A stretch of 64,000 nt of DNA from Streptomyces pactum (GTDB lineage Bacteria > Actinomycetota > Actinomycetes > Streptomycetales > Streptomycetaceae), in NCBI RefSeq assembly GCF_002005225.1, contig NZ_CP019724.1, positions 3,784,501 to 3,848,500 of the forward strand. Direction: 5' to 3'. Position 1 is the stretch's first letter; each line of letters starts with the position of its first letter. Below the pieces are notes generated by a model. The model had not been told where the DNA came from. It did no database searches and was given only the letters and a program-made list of their open reading frames with translations. Of the stretch, positions 1 to 8,435 are shown piece by piece. The position numbers were made by a program, and so were the translations under genes.

Positions 1-2
1 CC

Positions 3-404
3 TGGGCCTGGCTGGACAAGGCCGACTTCCACGAGGTATCCGTCACCGCGTCTCTCAACGTGGGCGGTTGGAACCTCTCTGCCACCACGACGGCCAAGCC
101 CGTCTCGCTGAAACTGGAACCGGGAACCGCGGACGCCACCATGTTCCCCGCCTCCGGCGAGTGCACCATCAGCGCCGAGGGAACAGTCGGTGAGCCCTAC
201 GCCAAGGGCAAGTCCGACGAGACCCCGCCCTGCGGTGTCACATACCTCCGGTCCTCCGGTGAAGGCACCTACGACCTCAAGGCAACCGTCACTTGGGAAA
301 TCGCGTGGGAGAGCTCCACCGGCGAGACCGGAACGCTCCCCGACGGCACCTTCGGCAACGATCAGGCGGTGACAGTGCAGGAGATCCAGGCGGTAAATAG
401 GTAA
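3..404 (+). CDS. C-terminal part of an unrecognised, probably exported protein (5' end outside window)
   Basis: The frame is open from the left edge (W-A-W-L-D-K-A-D...) to a TAG at 402-404, so this is the last 133 or so residues of a longer protein. A GTG at 60 is possible but no ribosome binding site precedes it, and the sequence before it reads like protein. The visible part is rich in Ser, Thr, Gly and beta-branched residues, with alternating patterns that suggest an all-beta domain. It has two cysteines, in GECTIS and PPCGVTY, which could form a disulfide. No membrane segment is visible. I do not recognise the family. It lies just upstream of a WXG100-like gene, so it may belong to an ESX-associated cluster, but that is inference. 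Confidence 0.55.
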   Translation, partial: WAWLDKADFHEVSVTASLNVGGWNLSATTTAKPVSLKLEPGTADATMFPASGECTISAEGTVGEPYAKGKSDETPPCGVTYLRSSGEGTYDLKATVTWEIAWESSTGETGTLPDGTFGNDQAVTVQEIQAVNR

Positions 405-535
405 CAGTCTTTCTCCGCCCCTCGAGCCACATCACCGCTCTCGGTGCCGCTAGATTGCGGAGAATCCTTGACCATAGGGCACGCTCTTGACGAACGGAAT
501 TTCGATTCCGGCCATCACAGACTGGACTGATCCGC

Positions 536-823
536 ATGTCGGACTTGACTGTCGACTTCGACCTCCTGAAAACCTCCGCGAAGCAGCTCAACGCGATTCG
601 CACCGAGTTCAAGGATCTCGGTGAGTGGAAAGACGACATCACCTCGGTTGTGGGCGCTTCCGAGCTCCGGAGCGCCATGACGGACTTTATCGACAACTGG
701 GACGACAACCGCAAGCGCTTGGTCGAGTCGTTGGAGGAAGTCGGAAAGATGGTCGAAGGGACGCGCGATGCGTTCAAGAGCCTTGACGACGAGTTGGCCA
801 AGACCGGCAAAAAGAACAAGTAG
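536..823 (+). CDS. WXG100-like ESX/type VII substrate-family protein
   Basis: This 95-residue, all-helical, highly charged protein has the length and pattern of ESX (type VII secretion) WXG100-family proteins, which fold as helical hairpins and are exported as dimers. Residues 5-45 and 50-90 would be the two helices. A Trp-based turn is present only loosely (GEWKDD near residue 30), so it is a divergent member rather than a canonical WXG. The Lys-rich C-terminus (KTGKKNK) is unusual for an ESX tail, where YxxxD/E is expected. It starts a run of small plus-strand genes ending at 3005. A second WXG100-like gene (3269-3568, minus) and an EccC-type ATPase (3863) nearby support an ESX role. Confidence 0.7.
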   Translation: MSDLTVDFDLLKTSAKQLNAIRTEFKDLGEWKDDITSVVGASELRSAMTDFIDNWDDNRKRLVESLEEVGKMVEGTRDAFKSLDDELAKTGKKNK

Positions 824-865
824 CCATGCCGATTGACGTACCGTACTGCTGACTCAGGGGAATTG

Positions 866-1305
866 ATGGCGAGGCCCAAAGACTGGCACCCGCTGCGCGA
901 GAGCGATCCGGTGCCCGGTGATCCGAGCGGTGTCCGAGACCAAGTCACGCATATGAAGAAGATTGCCGAATACTTGCGGACTCAGGCGAAGTCACTCACC
1001 GCGATGGCGGACGCCGACAATCTTAAGGGCAAATACGCCGAGAAGTTGGCTGAGGACGCTCGCGGACTGGGACGCAAACTCGACTTGGCGGAAGACCGGT
1101 ACCGAAGTGGCGCGACGCCTATCCCGACAACCCCACACTGGCGTCCAACGCCAGCCAGGCCCAGCGCCACAAGGACGCGATTCAGGGTTCCTGGGCTGCT
1201 TCCACAGGGCTCGACGCTGCGGACAAGAGCGCGGATTCCCTCACGAACGACGGATACAGCAGGATGAAGGACCGGATGACCGCGCCCGTCGGCTCGCAAT
1301 GGTGA
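866..1305 (+). pseudogene. frame-broken gene with an N-terminal ESX-type helical domain
   Basis: From ATG 866 (GGGG at 857-860 as ribosome binding site) the frame encodes about 79 residues typical of the N-terminal helical domain of putative type VII-secreted proteins: MARPKDWHPLRESDPVPGD, then a Lys/Glu-rich helix ending LDLAEDRY at 1102. After that the frame turns into Pro/Arg/Thr-rich nonsense. In the +2 frame, from about 1105, the sequence becomes clearly protein-like (KWRDAYPDNPTLASNASQAQ, later DGYSRMKDRMTAP) and stops at TGA 1303-1305. A loss of one base near 1103 explains this; repaired, the protein would be about 146 residues. It is either a recent pseudogene or a sequencing error. 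The next gene starts 14 bases downstream. Confidence 0.65.
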
Positions 1306-1318
1306 GGGAGACTCTCCG

Positions 1319-1729
1319 ATGACCGAAACCCGCGACTCAGGGGGGACCAGCCGCACGGTTGCCTGGCTGCAGTACGGCGTCGCAGGCGTGAAGATCGTCT
1401 TCTTGCTAAGCGTCTTCCGTCTCCTGGCCACACCCTTCTCCGAGGAGATGTTCGGAGAGCAGTGGCTGCCGATGCCCACATGGGAATGGGCCCTGGCTTC
1501 CGTGACTCCTGTCTTGCTCATCGTGCTGGCACGTCGACCGGCCGACCGGGCCGCGCTCTCCGGCGAGCAGACCATCCTACGCATCGCACTCACCTTCTAC
1601 CTCGTCTACGGCCTGGCGTTCGCGGCCGTGCAGGACAAGGTCATTCTGTGGCTATCCGTGGTCGCTGGTATCGGCGGCCTGGTGACGATGTACCTTCTCA
1701 ACCGCAAGGAGCCCCTCCATGGCAGCTGA
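1319..1729 (+). CDS. small four-helix membrane protein, function unknown
   Basis: This 136-residue protein has a GGGAG ribosome binding site eight bases before ATG 1319. Four hydrophobic segments can be seen, around residues 15-38, 54-70, 85-103 and 107-127. The N-terminus is short and polar and the tail ends in the basic stretch LLNRKEPLHGS. There is no recognisable motif. It overlaps the start of the next gene by 11 bases and follows the broken ESX-type gene closely, so these genes are probably one transcript. The arrangement of ESX-like substrate, small membrane protein and two soluble unknowns suggests a local unit, but I do not know the family. Confidence 0.6.
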   Translation: MTETRDSGGTSRTVAWLQYGVAGVKIVFLLSVFRLLATPFSEEMFGEQWLPMPTWEWALASVTPVLLIVLARRPADRAALSGEQTILRIALTFYLVYGLAFAAVQDKVILWLSVVAGIGGLVTMYLLNRKEPLHGS

Positions 1730-2391
1730 GCAGAGGGCGGCTGTGGGCCAGGAAGGCCCAAGGGCCACGGGATACCGCCTCCTCATCCCCTCCCAGTGGG
1801 CACAGATCCCTCTGCGCAGTGGCACGCAGGAAGCAGTTGAGCGGATCTTGCAGGACGCGTACTCACGCATACCCGCAGACGCCCCTTCAGACAAGATCGG
1901 CCCGTACAAGCAGGAGCTCGCCCGGCGGTTCCGCAAGGCCGTGGCCGGGGCTCAGGAACACGATGGCCTCGACCTGTACCTACCGGTCAAACCGGTGAGT
2001 GATGAGGAGTTCAACCTCGGGGCCTCGATCCTCGTGACCGAGACCGTGGTGCCGACACGCGGCCCACACGGGTCTCGGACGCCTCCCAGCGAGATAGCCG
2101 TTCAGCTGTTGACCAGGGACGGAGCCGAGAACGCCGACCTCAGTTCCGGCGAGGTGGACGGCGCACTCGCCGTACGGCGGGAACACGTCGCTGCGGCGGC
2201 TCCGGACCGGGGGGGCAGTGGCAGCCTCTCGCCGCGTCGAGTACATCGTCTCCGTCCCCGGTGATCCCGACCGATGGTTCGTGGCCGCGTTCTCGACAGT
2301 CGGAGGAGGAGACCCGAGAGACGAACTGGCGGAAGCCCTCGTCGAATGGTTCGATGCGGTCATGGCCACGTTTCGCTGGAGGCATGGATGA
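1719..2391 (+). pseudogene. unknown soluble protein interrupted by a +1 shift in a 7-G run
   Basis: ATG 1719 has a clear AAGGAG ribosome binding site. The first 163 residues (GYRLLIPSQWAQIPLRSGT onward) read as a normal soluble protein. At 2209-2215 there are seven consecutive G bases. In the original frame translation then degenerates to SGSLSPRRVHRLRPR. If one G is removed, translation continues as AVAASRRVEYIVSVPGDPD and on to WFDAVMATFRWRHG, ending at TGA 2389-2391. That TGA overlaps the ATG of the next gene as ATGA, which supports the repaired reading. Repaired length is about 223 residues. The family is unknown to me. Homopolymer slippage or a base-calling error are the simplest explanations. 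Confidence 0.65.
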
Positions 2392-3005
2392 GCGAAGCGT
2401 TCTGGCCGGTTATCGACATCGAGTACGTCGACGCATATCCCTGGGTGATCATCCCACCGCGAGCGGGAACATCTGCCCCTTTCGAGGAGTGGGACGACAT
2501 CCATGCATGGTGTCTGGAACGGGCCGAGGATCTGTGGGCGGACCGTGAACTGGCCCCCGGGCCTAACGGATCAGCCTTCGTTGGAGAGACGCTGGCGCGC
2601 TGCGCCGAGGCATTCTGCCCTCCTGGCTCGGATCACTGGCTGTTCCTGCACCTCGACCACCCGACGGATATCCCATTGCCCGTGTGCGCGGCAATCGGTC
2701 CGGCCCGAAAGCCACGCGAGGCGACCCTGCGCGCACTCACCGAGGCGAACGACACCACGGCCGTAGAGCCGCCCGTCGTGAGAGCCTTTGACTCCCCTCA
2801 TCTCGGGGAGGGCATGAGCACGTTCCGGTACGTCACCCAGGAGAACTCGCCACACCTGGCCGCCTGTGTGCGCTATGCGTGGCAGGTGGAGCAGCACGGA
2901 GCGGACGTGGTGATCTGGACGGCGACGGAGGATGTCGCTCGCGTCCTCACTGCTGCCGAGGATGTAGAAGAGTTGGCCCGTTCGTTGGCCGTGTTCGTTC
3001 CCTGA
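2388..3005 (+). CDS. unrecognised soluble protein, translationally coupled
   Basis: The start at ATG 2388 is chosen because it overlaps the repaired stop of the preceding gene (ATGA) and because sequence upstream in this frame is Arg-rich shadow. The product has 205 residues. It is acidic and Trp-rich near the N-terminus (MSEAFWPVIDIEYVDAYPWV), has no membrane segment and no signal peptide. Cysteines are scattered with no zinc-finger spacing. I do not recognise a domain. By position it is the last gene of the 536-3005 plus-strand unit. Confidence 0.6.
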   Translation: MSEAFWPVIDIEYVDAYPWVIIPPRAGTSAPFEEWDDIHAWCLERAEDLWADRELAPGPNGSAFVGETLARCAEAFCPPGSDHWLFLHLDHPTDIPLPVCAAIGPARKPREATLRALTEANDTTAVEPPVVRAFDSPHLGEGMSTFRYVTQENSPHLAACVRYAWQVEQHGADVVIWTATEDVARVLTAAEDVEELARSLAVFVP

Positions 3006-3009
3006 GGGC

Positions 3010-3118
3010 GGCAGCGGGCACTGCCTGGCAGGCCGCCGGTGTCGCATTCGGTGCCCACTACCCGTCCGTCGTAGACACAACGGGCCGTTTCGGGAAGGCG
3101 CTGACGACCAAGGGCTGA
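3010..3118 (+). pseudogene. possible C-terminal remnant of an ESX-associated gene
   Basis: Between the previous gene and the terminator at 3210, one frame reads AWQAAGVAFGAHYPSVVDTT and then GRFGKALTTKG before TGA at 3116-3118. The regular amphipathic pattern and the WQAAG turn resemble the last helix of a WXG100-like or ESX-linked protein. No start codon with a ribosome binding site is present, and the frame upstream is a shadow of the preceding gene. I treat it as a possible remnant only. Confidence 0.25.
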
Positions 3119-3209
3119 GAGGCTACGGTGTCGGCGGCCCAGGCCGTGAGCCAGCCCCCTTCCTCATCGTTCATCGCCAGGTCGATCTTTCCCGTCCCCG
3201 CACTGGGCA

Positions 3210-3241
3210 TGGTGCGGCGGGGTACGCACCCCGCCGCACCA
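3210..3241. terminator. bidirectional hairpin terminator
   Basis: A perfect 14-bp stem (3210-3223 with 3228-3241, TGGTGCGGCGGGGT on the left arm) closes a four-base loop. It sits between the plus-strand unit ending at 3005/3118 and the minus-strand WXG100 gene ending at 3269. No long T-run follows, as is usual in Streptomyces. Confidence 0.75.
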
Positions 3242-3268
3242 CCACTTGCCCAGTTCGCGCCGGCCCTA

Positions 3269-3568
3269 CTAGCCCCGCGCCTGCTTCGCCAGTTCCTCGT
3301 CGATCTGCTCGAACTTGTCGGCGGCCATGGTCAGGTAGTCGCCCATGCCGTCGAGGCCGTCGAGGGTGGTCTTGGCGCCCTTGGTGAACTCGTCGAAGTT
3401 CTCGTCGAAAGCCTTCGAGGAGGACTTCGTGACGTAGCCCGACTCGACCAGGTTGGCGATGTACTTGCGGAGGCCGTCGAGCTTCTCCTGGAGCTTTTCC
3501 TTCTCCTTCACGACATGCTTGGCCGCATCCCGCATGTCCTGGTATGTGATGTCAAGGTCTTTGGCCAT
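3269..3568 (-). CDS. WXG100 family protein (ESX/type VII substrate)
   Basis: This 99-residue helical protein starts at ATG 3568 (MAKDLDITYQDMRDAAKHVV), preceded by GAGAGGAAG as ribosome binding site; upstream in-frame sequence is Arg/Pro-rich shadow. Two amphipathic helices of about 40 residues flank a turn around residues 44-50. The canonical WXG is replaced by an ESGYV-type turn, so it belongs to the wider EsxA/B-like superfamily. The C-terminus is QIDEELAKQARG. Divergent transcription from the EccC-like gene (3863) with a 294-bp shared promoter region suggests co-regulation. Members of this family are secreted as dimers by EccC-driven membrane complexes. Confidence 0.8.
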   Translation of the reverse strand: MAKDLDITYQDMRDAAKHVVKEKEKLQEKLDGLRKYIANLVESGYVTKSSSKAFDENFDEFTKGAKTTLDGLDGMGDYLTMAADKFEQIDEELAKQARG

Positions 3569-3771
3569 GAAGCCGCTTCCTCTCACAACGCCGCAGGGCC
3601 AACCCCCGTGGCTCCTTGTTTGCGGATCGAACCGGCGCACCGGTCAAACCGGTCGCAGGTGTCGCATGAAACGACCGGTGTGATCTTCCGCTCTTGAGGC
3701 AGCAGCTTACGGGGGTGACTTGTGGTGTCACATCCCTGCATTGCCTTCGGGAACGTTCGGTCACCTCCCTG

Positions 3772-3800
3772 TTGCCGCACCGCGACACGCAGCGGATATC
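3772..3800 (+). promoter_or_regulatory. candidate promoter of the EccC-like gene
   Basis: The 294-bp gap between the divergent genes at 3568 and 3863 holds no ORF of interest. TTGCCG (3772-3777) and GATATC (3795-3800), 17 bp apart, fit a vegetative -35/-10 pair, with transcription starting about 55 bp before GTG 3863. Several ACCGGT hexamers lie at 3630-3690. The assignment is by eye. Confidence 0.35.
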
Positions 3801-3862
3801 GTCGCTTGCACTGTGAGCCGTGTTGCGGAAGCGGCCGCAGGGGCCGTTTGGGGAGGACAAGC

Positions 3863-6800
3863 GTGCGACTGACTCTGACCGTCGTCGACCCGTTCGGCGG
3901 GGGCACCGCCGACGTCGTGCTCGATGCCGATCCTGAGTCCACCGTGGGGGACATCGCCGAGGAGCTGGCCAAGCAGGTCGGGGTCGTCGGCGCGCAGGTC
4001 ATTCCCATCGGGCAGCAGCGGCAGGGGGCCGCGGGCAACGCGCCCCTCGTCTACGTCGACGGGTACGCCGTCGATCCGTCGGCCACCGTCATCGGCTCGC
4101 CGCTTCGCGAAGGGGCGGTCGTCTCGCTCCAGGATCCGTCGGGGTGTTTGCCCGGAGAGCCCAGCGGGCTGGTGGAGTTGCGTGTCGTCGGCGGGCCGGG
4201 CGCCGGGTTCGTGCACCGGCTGGGGGTGGGGAAGTACGACATCGGCAGCGGGGCCGCCGCGTATGTCCGTATCGACGATCCCGAGGTCGACGCGCGTGCC
4301 CTCACCCTCTCCGTGGCCACCGACGGCACTTGCAAGTTCGCCGTGCACGCCGACAAGGAGGGCGTCACCCTCGATGGTGCCACCGTCGAGGAGGACAAGG
4401 GCGACTGGCCGCTCGGCGCGCAGATCGCGGTCGGGAACTCCCTCGTCGAACTCGCCCGGTACTCGCCTCCCAACGCGGCGCTGAAGTGGTCCGAGGACGG
4501 CATCGGGCTCGACTACAACCGGCCGCCGCGGCTGCGCCCGCCCGAGCGGCAGACCAACTTCCGGCTGCCGTCGCCGCCCCGCGAGTACGAACCCCGGCCG
4601 CTGCCCTGGCTGATGGCGTTCACGCCGATCGTCGGCGCCGTCGTCGCCGTGGCGGTCTTCGGGCGCTGGTACTACCTGATCATGGCGGCGCTCAGTCCCG
4701 TCTTGCTGTTCGCCAACTACTTCAACGACAAGAAGCACGGGCGCAAGTCCCATGCCAAGCAGGTCAAGGAGTACGAGGAGCAGAAGGCGCGGATCGAGAA
4801 GGACGCGCAGGACGCGCTCGTCACCGAGCGGAACGACCGGCGGCACGCGATCCCCGATCCGGCGGTCGTGCTGTCGGTGGGGACGGGGCCTCGGACGCGG
4901 TTGTGGGAGCGGCGGCGGACGGACCGGGATCATCTGCTGCTGAGGGTCGGCACGGGGCAGTTGCCCTCCGAGGTCGTGCTCGACGACCCCGAGCAGGACG
5001 ACCACCGCCGGCAGGTCACCTGGAAGATCGAGGACGCTCCCGTCGCACTGTCGCTGCGCGGCCTCGGGGTCATCGGCATCGCGGGGCCCGGGGACTCGGC
5101 ACGTTCCCTCGGGCGATGGGCCGTTGCGCAGACCGCCGCACTGCACAGCCCCATGGACGTGCAGTTCTACGTGCTCAGCGAGAACTCCGCCCGGACCGAG
5201 TGGGACTGGGTCCGCTGGCTGCCGCACTCCCGGCCCTCCGGAGGCCAGGACGTCAACATTCTCATCGGCACCGACGCCGAGACCGTCGGTGCCCGCATCG
5301 GCGAGCTGACGCAGATCCTCGACGCGCGCAAGAAGGCCGCCCAGCAGAAGGGTGGCCCGGGGGCGACCTTCAGCGACCCGGACATCGTCGTCGTGTGGGA
5401 CGGGTCGCGGCGGTTGCGGTCCCTGCCGGGGGTCGTACGGCTGCTGCGCGAGGGGCCGGCCGTGTCCATGTACGCGCTCTGCCTCGACGCCGAGGAGCGG
5501 TTCCTGCCCGGGGAGTGCCAGGCGTTCGTCGTCGCGGAGCCCAAGGTCGAGGAGGCGGGGCAGCAGCAGGGCGAGCAGCAGCAGGCTCAGCAGGTCGCGG
5601 GTGGATTTCCGTCCTTCCAGGCCTGGCACACCGGTACCGCCGCCCAGCCCGAGCAGCGGACGCGGGCCGAGAAGTTGCGGCTGCGGGTCGAGGAGGCGGG
5701 TGCCGAGCGCATCGCGGACGTGCGGCCCGACTTCGTGACCCCTGCCTGGTGTCTGCGGCTCACACGGTCGCTGTCCGCGCTGCGGGACATCAGCGGCGAG
5801 ACCGAGGACTCCGCGCTGCCCGGTTCCAGCCGGCTCCTCGACGTGCTGCAACTGGAGCCGCCGACGGCCGACGCGATCAGCGCGCGGTGGCGGATGGGCG
5901 GGCAGTCGACGATGGCCGTCATCGGTGAGTCGTACGACGGTCCCTTCGGCATCGACATGCGCAAGGACGGGCCGCACGGGCTCATCGCGGGTACGACCGG
6001 TTCGGGTAAGTCCGAGCTTCTCCAGACGATCGTCGCCGCGCTGGCCGTCGCGAACACGCCGGAGAACATGACGTTCGTCCTCGTCGACTACAAGGGCGGG
6101 TCCGCGTTCAAGGACTGCGTGAAACTGCCGCACACCGTCGGCATGGTCACCGACCTCGACGCCCACCTCGTCGAGCGCGCCCTGGAGTCGCTGGGCGCCG
6201 AGCTGAAGCGGCGCGAGCACATCCTCGCCGCCGCCGACGCCAAGGACATCGAGGACTATCAGGACCTCGTCAAACGGGACCCCTCGCACGCTCCCGTGCC
6301 CCGACTGCTCATCGTCATCGACGAGTTCGCGTCCATGGTGCGGGACCTGCCCGACTTCGTGACCGGGCTCGTGAACATCGCCCAGCGAGGGCGCTCCCTC
6401 GGCATTCACCTGCTGCTCGCCACGCAGCGGCCGAGCGGCGTCGTCTCGCCCGAGATCCGCGCCAACACCAACCTTCGTATCGCGCTGCGTGTGACCGACG
6501 GCGGCGAGTCGAGCGACGTCATCGACTCGCCGGAGGCCGGGCACATTTCCAAGAGCACCCCGGGCCGCGCCTACGTGCGGCTGGGTCACGCCTCCCTCGT
6601 TCCCTTCCAGTCCGGGCGGGTCGGGGGCCGTCGGCCCGGTGCCGCCGACCCGGCCGCGCTCGCGCCCTGGGTCGGGCCGCTGGGCTGGGAGGACCTGGGC
6701 CGGGCGGCGCTCGCCAAGCCGAAGACCGAGTCCCGCGAGGACGACGAGATCACCGACCTCAAGGTGCTCGTCGACGCGGTGCGCGACGCCAACCGTTCAC

Positions 6801-8425
6801 TCGGCATCCCCGCCCAGCACAGCCCCTGGCTGCCGGCGCTGGACGAGACTCTGCTGCTGGACGAGATCGAGATGCCGGCCCTCGCCGACGCCGCCCCGGG
6901 CAAGCTGCCGCCCGCCCCGTACGGCATCGAGGACCTGCCCTCCGACCAGGCCCGCCGCCCGGTCGTGGTCGACTTCGCGAGCTTCGGCCACCTGATGATC
7001 GGCGGCGCCCCGCGCAGCGGCCGGTCCCAGGTGCTGCGCACCATCGCGGGCTCGCTGGCCCGCACCCACTCCACCGCCGACGTGCACCTGTACGGCATCG
7101 ACTGCGGCAACGGCGCCCTCAACGCGCTGACCCGGCTGCCGCACTGCGGCGCGGTCGTCAGCCGCAACCAGACCGAGCGGGTGGTGCGGCTCGTCAACCG
7201 GCTCAAGGGGGAGATGGACCGCCGCCAGAACCTCCTGGCCGACAAGGGCTTCGCCGACATCGGCGAGCAGCGGGCCGCGGTCGAGGAGGACGAGCGGCTG
7301 CCGCACATCGTCGTCCTGCTGGACCGCTGGGAGGGCTGGGTACCCACCCTTGGCGAGGTGGACCACGGCTCGCTGACCGACGCGTTGCAGACGATGATGC
7401 GCGAGGGCGCGAGCATCGGCATCCACCTGGTCCTGACCGGTGACCGCACGCTGCTGGTCGGCCGGATCGCGACCCTCACCGAGGACAAGTACGGCCTGCG
7501 GCTCGCCGACCGCAGCGACTTCTCGTCGCTCGGCATCCCGACCCGCAAGGTCCCCGAGGAGATCCCGCCGGGCCGCGCCTTCCGCAACGAGGCCGGTACG
7601 GAGACGCAGTTCGCGCTGCTCGCCGAGGACACCACCGGTCAGGGGCAGGCGGCGGCGATCACCGCGATCGGCGAGGCGGCAGCGGCCCGGGACGCGGATG
7701 TGCCGCGCGCCCGGCGTCCGTTCCGCGTCGACAGCCTGCCCAGCCGTATCTCCTTCACCGAGGCGTGGGAGCTGCGCGACCCGGAGGCGTCCCGTTCCAA
7801 GCTGTGGGCGCTGGTCGGCATCGGCGGCGACGAGATCGTCGGCTTCGGCCCCGACCTCGCGGACGGCGTACCGGCGTTCGTCATCGCGGGTCCGGCCAAG
7901 TCGGGCCGTTCCACGGTGCTGATGAACGTCGCGAACTCCTTCCTCGCGCAGGGCGCCCGCCTCGTCGTCGCCGCGCCCCGTCAGTCGCCGTTGCGTCAAC
8001 TGGACGGTGCGGAGGGCGTGCTGAAGGTCTTCACCGGGGACGACATCGACGAGGACGAGTTCGAGGAGCTCATCGACCAGGCGAGCCTGGAGGAGCCGAT
8101 CGCCGTCCTGGTCGACGACGGCGAGATCCTGGAGGACTGCGACGCCGAGAGCCAGATGAAGAAGATCGTGTCCCGGGGTGCCGAACGCGGCCTCGCCCTC
8201 GTCATCGCCGGTGACGAGGAGGACGTGTGCAGCGGTTTCTCCGGCTGGCAGGTCGACGCCAAGAAGGCCCGCCGCGGCATCCTGCTCTGCCCGCAGGAGT
8301 CCTCCAGCGGCGACCTCATCGGCCTGCGCGTATCCCGCGGCATGGTCGGCGGCCAGATCGCCCCGGGCAAGGGCATGCTGCACCTCGGGGACGGGGAGCT
8401 GCGTACGGTCGTGGTGCCGGGGTGA
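3863..8425 (+). CDS. EccC-type FtsK/SpoIIIE ATPase of an ESX-like type VII system
   Basis: The GTG at 3863 is chosen over upstream starts because GGGAGGA precedes it by five bases and because VRLTLTVVDPFGGGTADVVL begins a ubiquitin-like/FHA-type N-terminal region. The product has 1520 residues, the usual EccC length. Order: N-terminal domain (1-90), FHA-like domain (about 95-200), two membrane helices (about 246-287), then three FtsK-like ATPase modules. Module 1 has an intact Walker A, GTTGSGKS, at 710-717 and Walker B LLIVIDEF near 820. Modules 2 (GGAPRSGRSQ near 1047) and 3 (GPAKSGRST near 1343) have Arg in place of the Walker Lys, so they are probably regulatory substrate-binding domains, as in known EccC proteins. 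It powers WXG100 export at the membrane. No EccB, D or E gene is in the window. Confidence 0.93.
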   Translation: MRLTLTVVDPFGGGTADVVLDADPESTVGDIAEELAKQVGVVGAQVIPIGQQRQGAAGNAPLVYVDGYAVDPSATVIGSPLREGAVVSLQDPSGCLPGEPSGLVELRVVGGPGAGFVHRLGVGKYDIGSGAAAYVRIDDPEVDARALTLSVATDGTCKFAVHADKEGVTLDGATVEEDKGDWPLGAQIAVGNSLVELARYSPPNAALKWSEDGIGLDYNRPPRLRPPERQTNFRLPSPPREYEPRPLPWLMAFTPIVGAVVAVAVFGRWYYLIMAALSPVLLFANYFNDKKHGRKSHAKQVKEYEEQKARIEKDAQDALVTERNDRRHAIPDPAVVLSVGTGPRTRLWERRRTDRDHLLLRVGTGQLPSEVVLDDPEQDDHRRQVTWKIEDAPVALSLRGLGVIGIAGPGDSARSLGRWAVAQTAALHSPMDVQFYVLSENSARTEWDWVRWLPHSRPSGGQDVNILIGTDAETVGARIGELTQILDARKKAAQQKGGPGATFSDPDIVVVWDGSRRLRSLPGVVRLLREGPAVSMYALCLDAEERFLPGECQAFVVAEPKVEEAGQQQGEQQQAQQVAGGFPSFQAWHTGTAAQPEQRTRAEKLRLRVEEAGAERIADVRPDFVTPAWCLRLTRSLSALRDISGETEDSALPGSSRLLDVLQLEPPTADAISARWRMGGQSTMAVIGESYDGPFGIDMRKDGPHGLIAGTTGSGKSELLQTIVAALAVANTPENMTFVLVDYKGGSAFKDCVKLPHTVGMVTDLDAHLVERALESLGAELKRREHILAAADAKDIEDYQDLVKRDPSHAPVPRLLIVIDEFASMVRDLPDFVTGLVNIAQRGRSLGIHLLLATQRPSGVVSPEIRANTNLRIALRVTDGGESSDVIDSPEAGHISKSTPGRAYVRLGHASLVPFQSGRVGGRRPGAADPAALAPWVGPLGWEDLGRAALAKPKTESREDDEITDLKVLVDAVRDANRSLGIPAQHSPWLPALDETLLLDEIEMPALADAAPGKLPPAPYGIEDLPSDQARRPVVVDFASFGHLMIGGAPRSGRSQVLRTIAGSLARTHSTADVHLYGIDCGNGALNALTRLPHCGAVVSRNQTERVVRLVNRLKGEMDRRQNLLADKGFADIGEQRAAVEEDERLPHIVVLLDRWEGWVPTLGEVDHGSLTDALQTMMREGASIGIHLVLTGDRTLLVGRIATLTEDKYGLRLADRSDFSSLGIPTRKVPEEIPPGRAFRNEAGTETQFALLAEDTTGQGQAAAITAIGEAAAARDADVPRARRPFRVDSLPSRISFTEAWELRDPEASRSKLWALVGIGGDEIVGFGPDLADGVPAFVIAGPAKSGRSTVLMNVANSFLAQGARLVVAAPRQSPLRQLDGAEGVLKVFTGDDIDEDEFEELIDQASLEEPIAVLVDDGEILEDCDAESQMKKIVSRGAERGLALVIAGDEEDVCSGFSGWQVDAKKARRGILLCPQESSSGDLIGLRVSRGMVGGQIAPGKGMLHLGDGELRTVVVPG

Positions 8426-8435
8426 GTGGCGGTGC

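Noticed and set aside
3722..3862. Longer N-terminus for the EccC-like protein
   Set aside because: The added residues are Cys/Arg/Gly-rich without homology in style, and GTG 3863 has a far better ribosome binding site.
3761..6589. 942-codon open frame antisense to the EccC-like gene
   Set aside because: It is the mirror of a strongly GC3-biased real gene, composed of Arg/Gly/Pro/Val runs with no domain or ribosome binding site. Similar long antisense frames at 6797-8383, 57657-61685 and 61240-63819 were rejected for the same reason.
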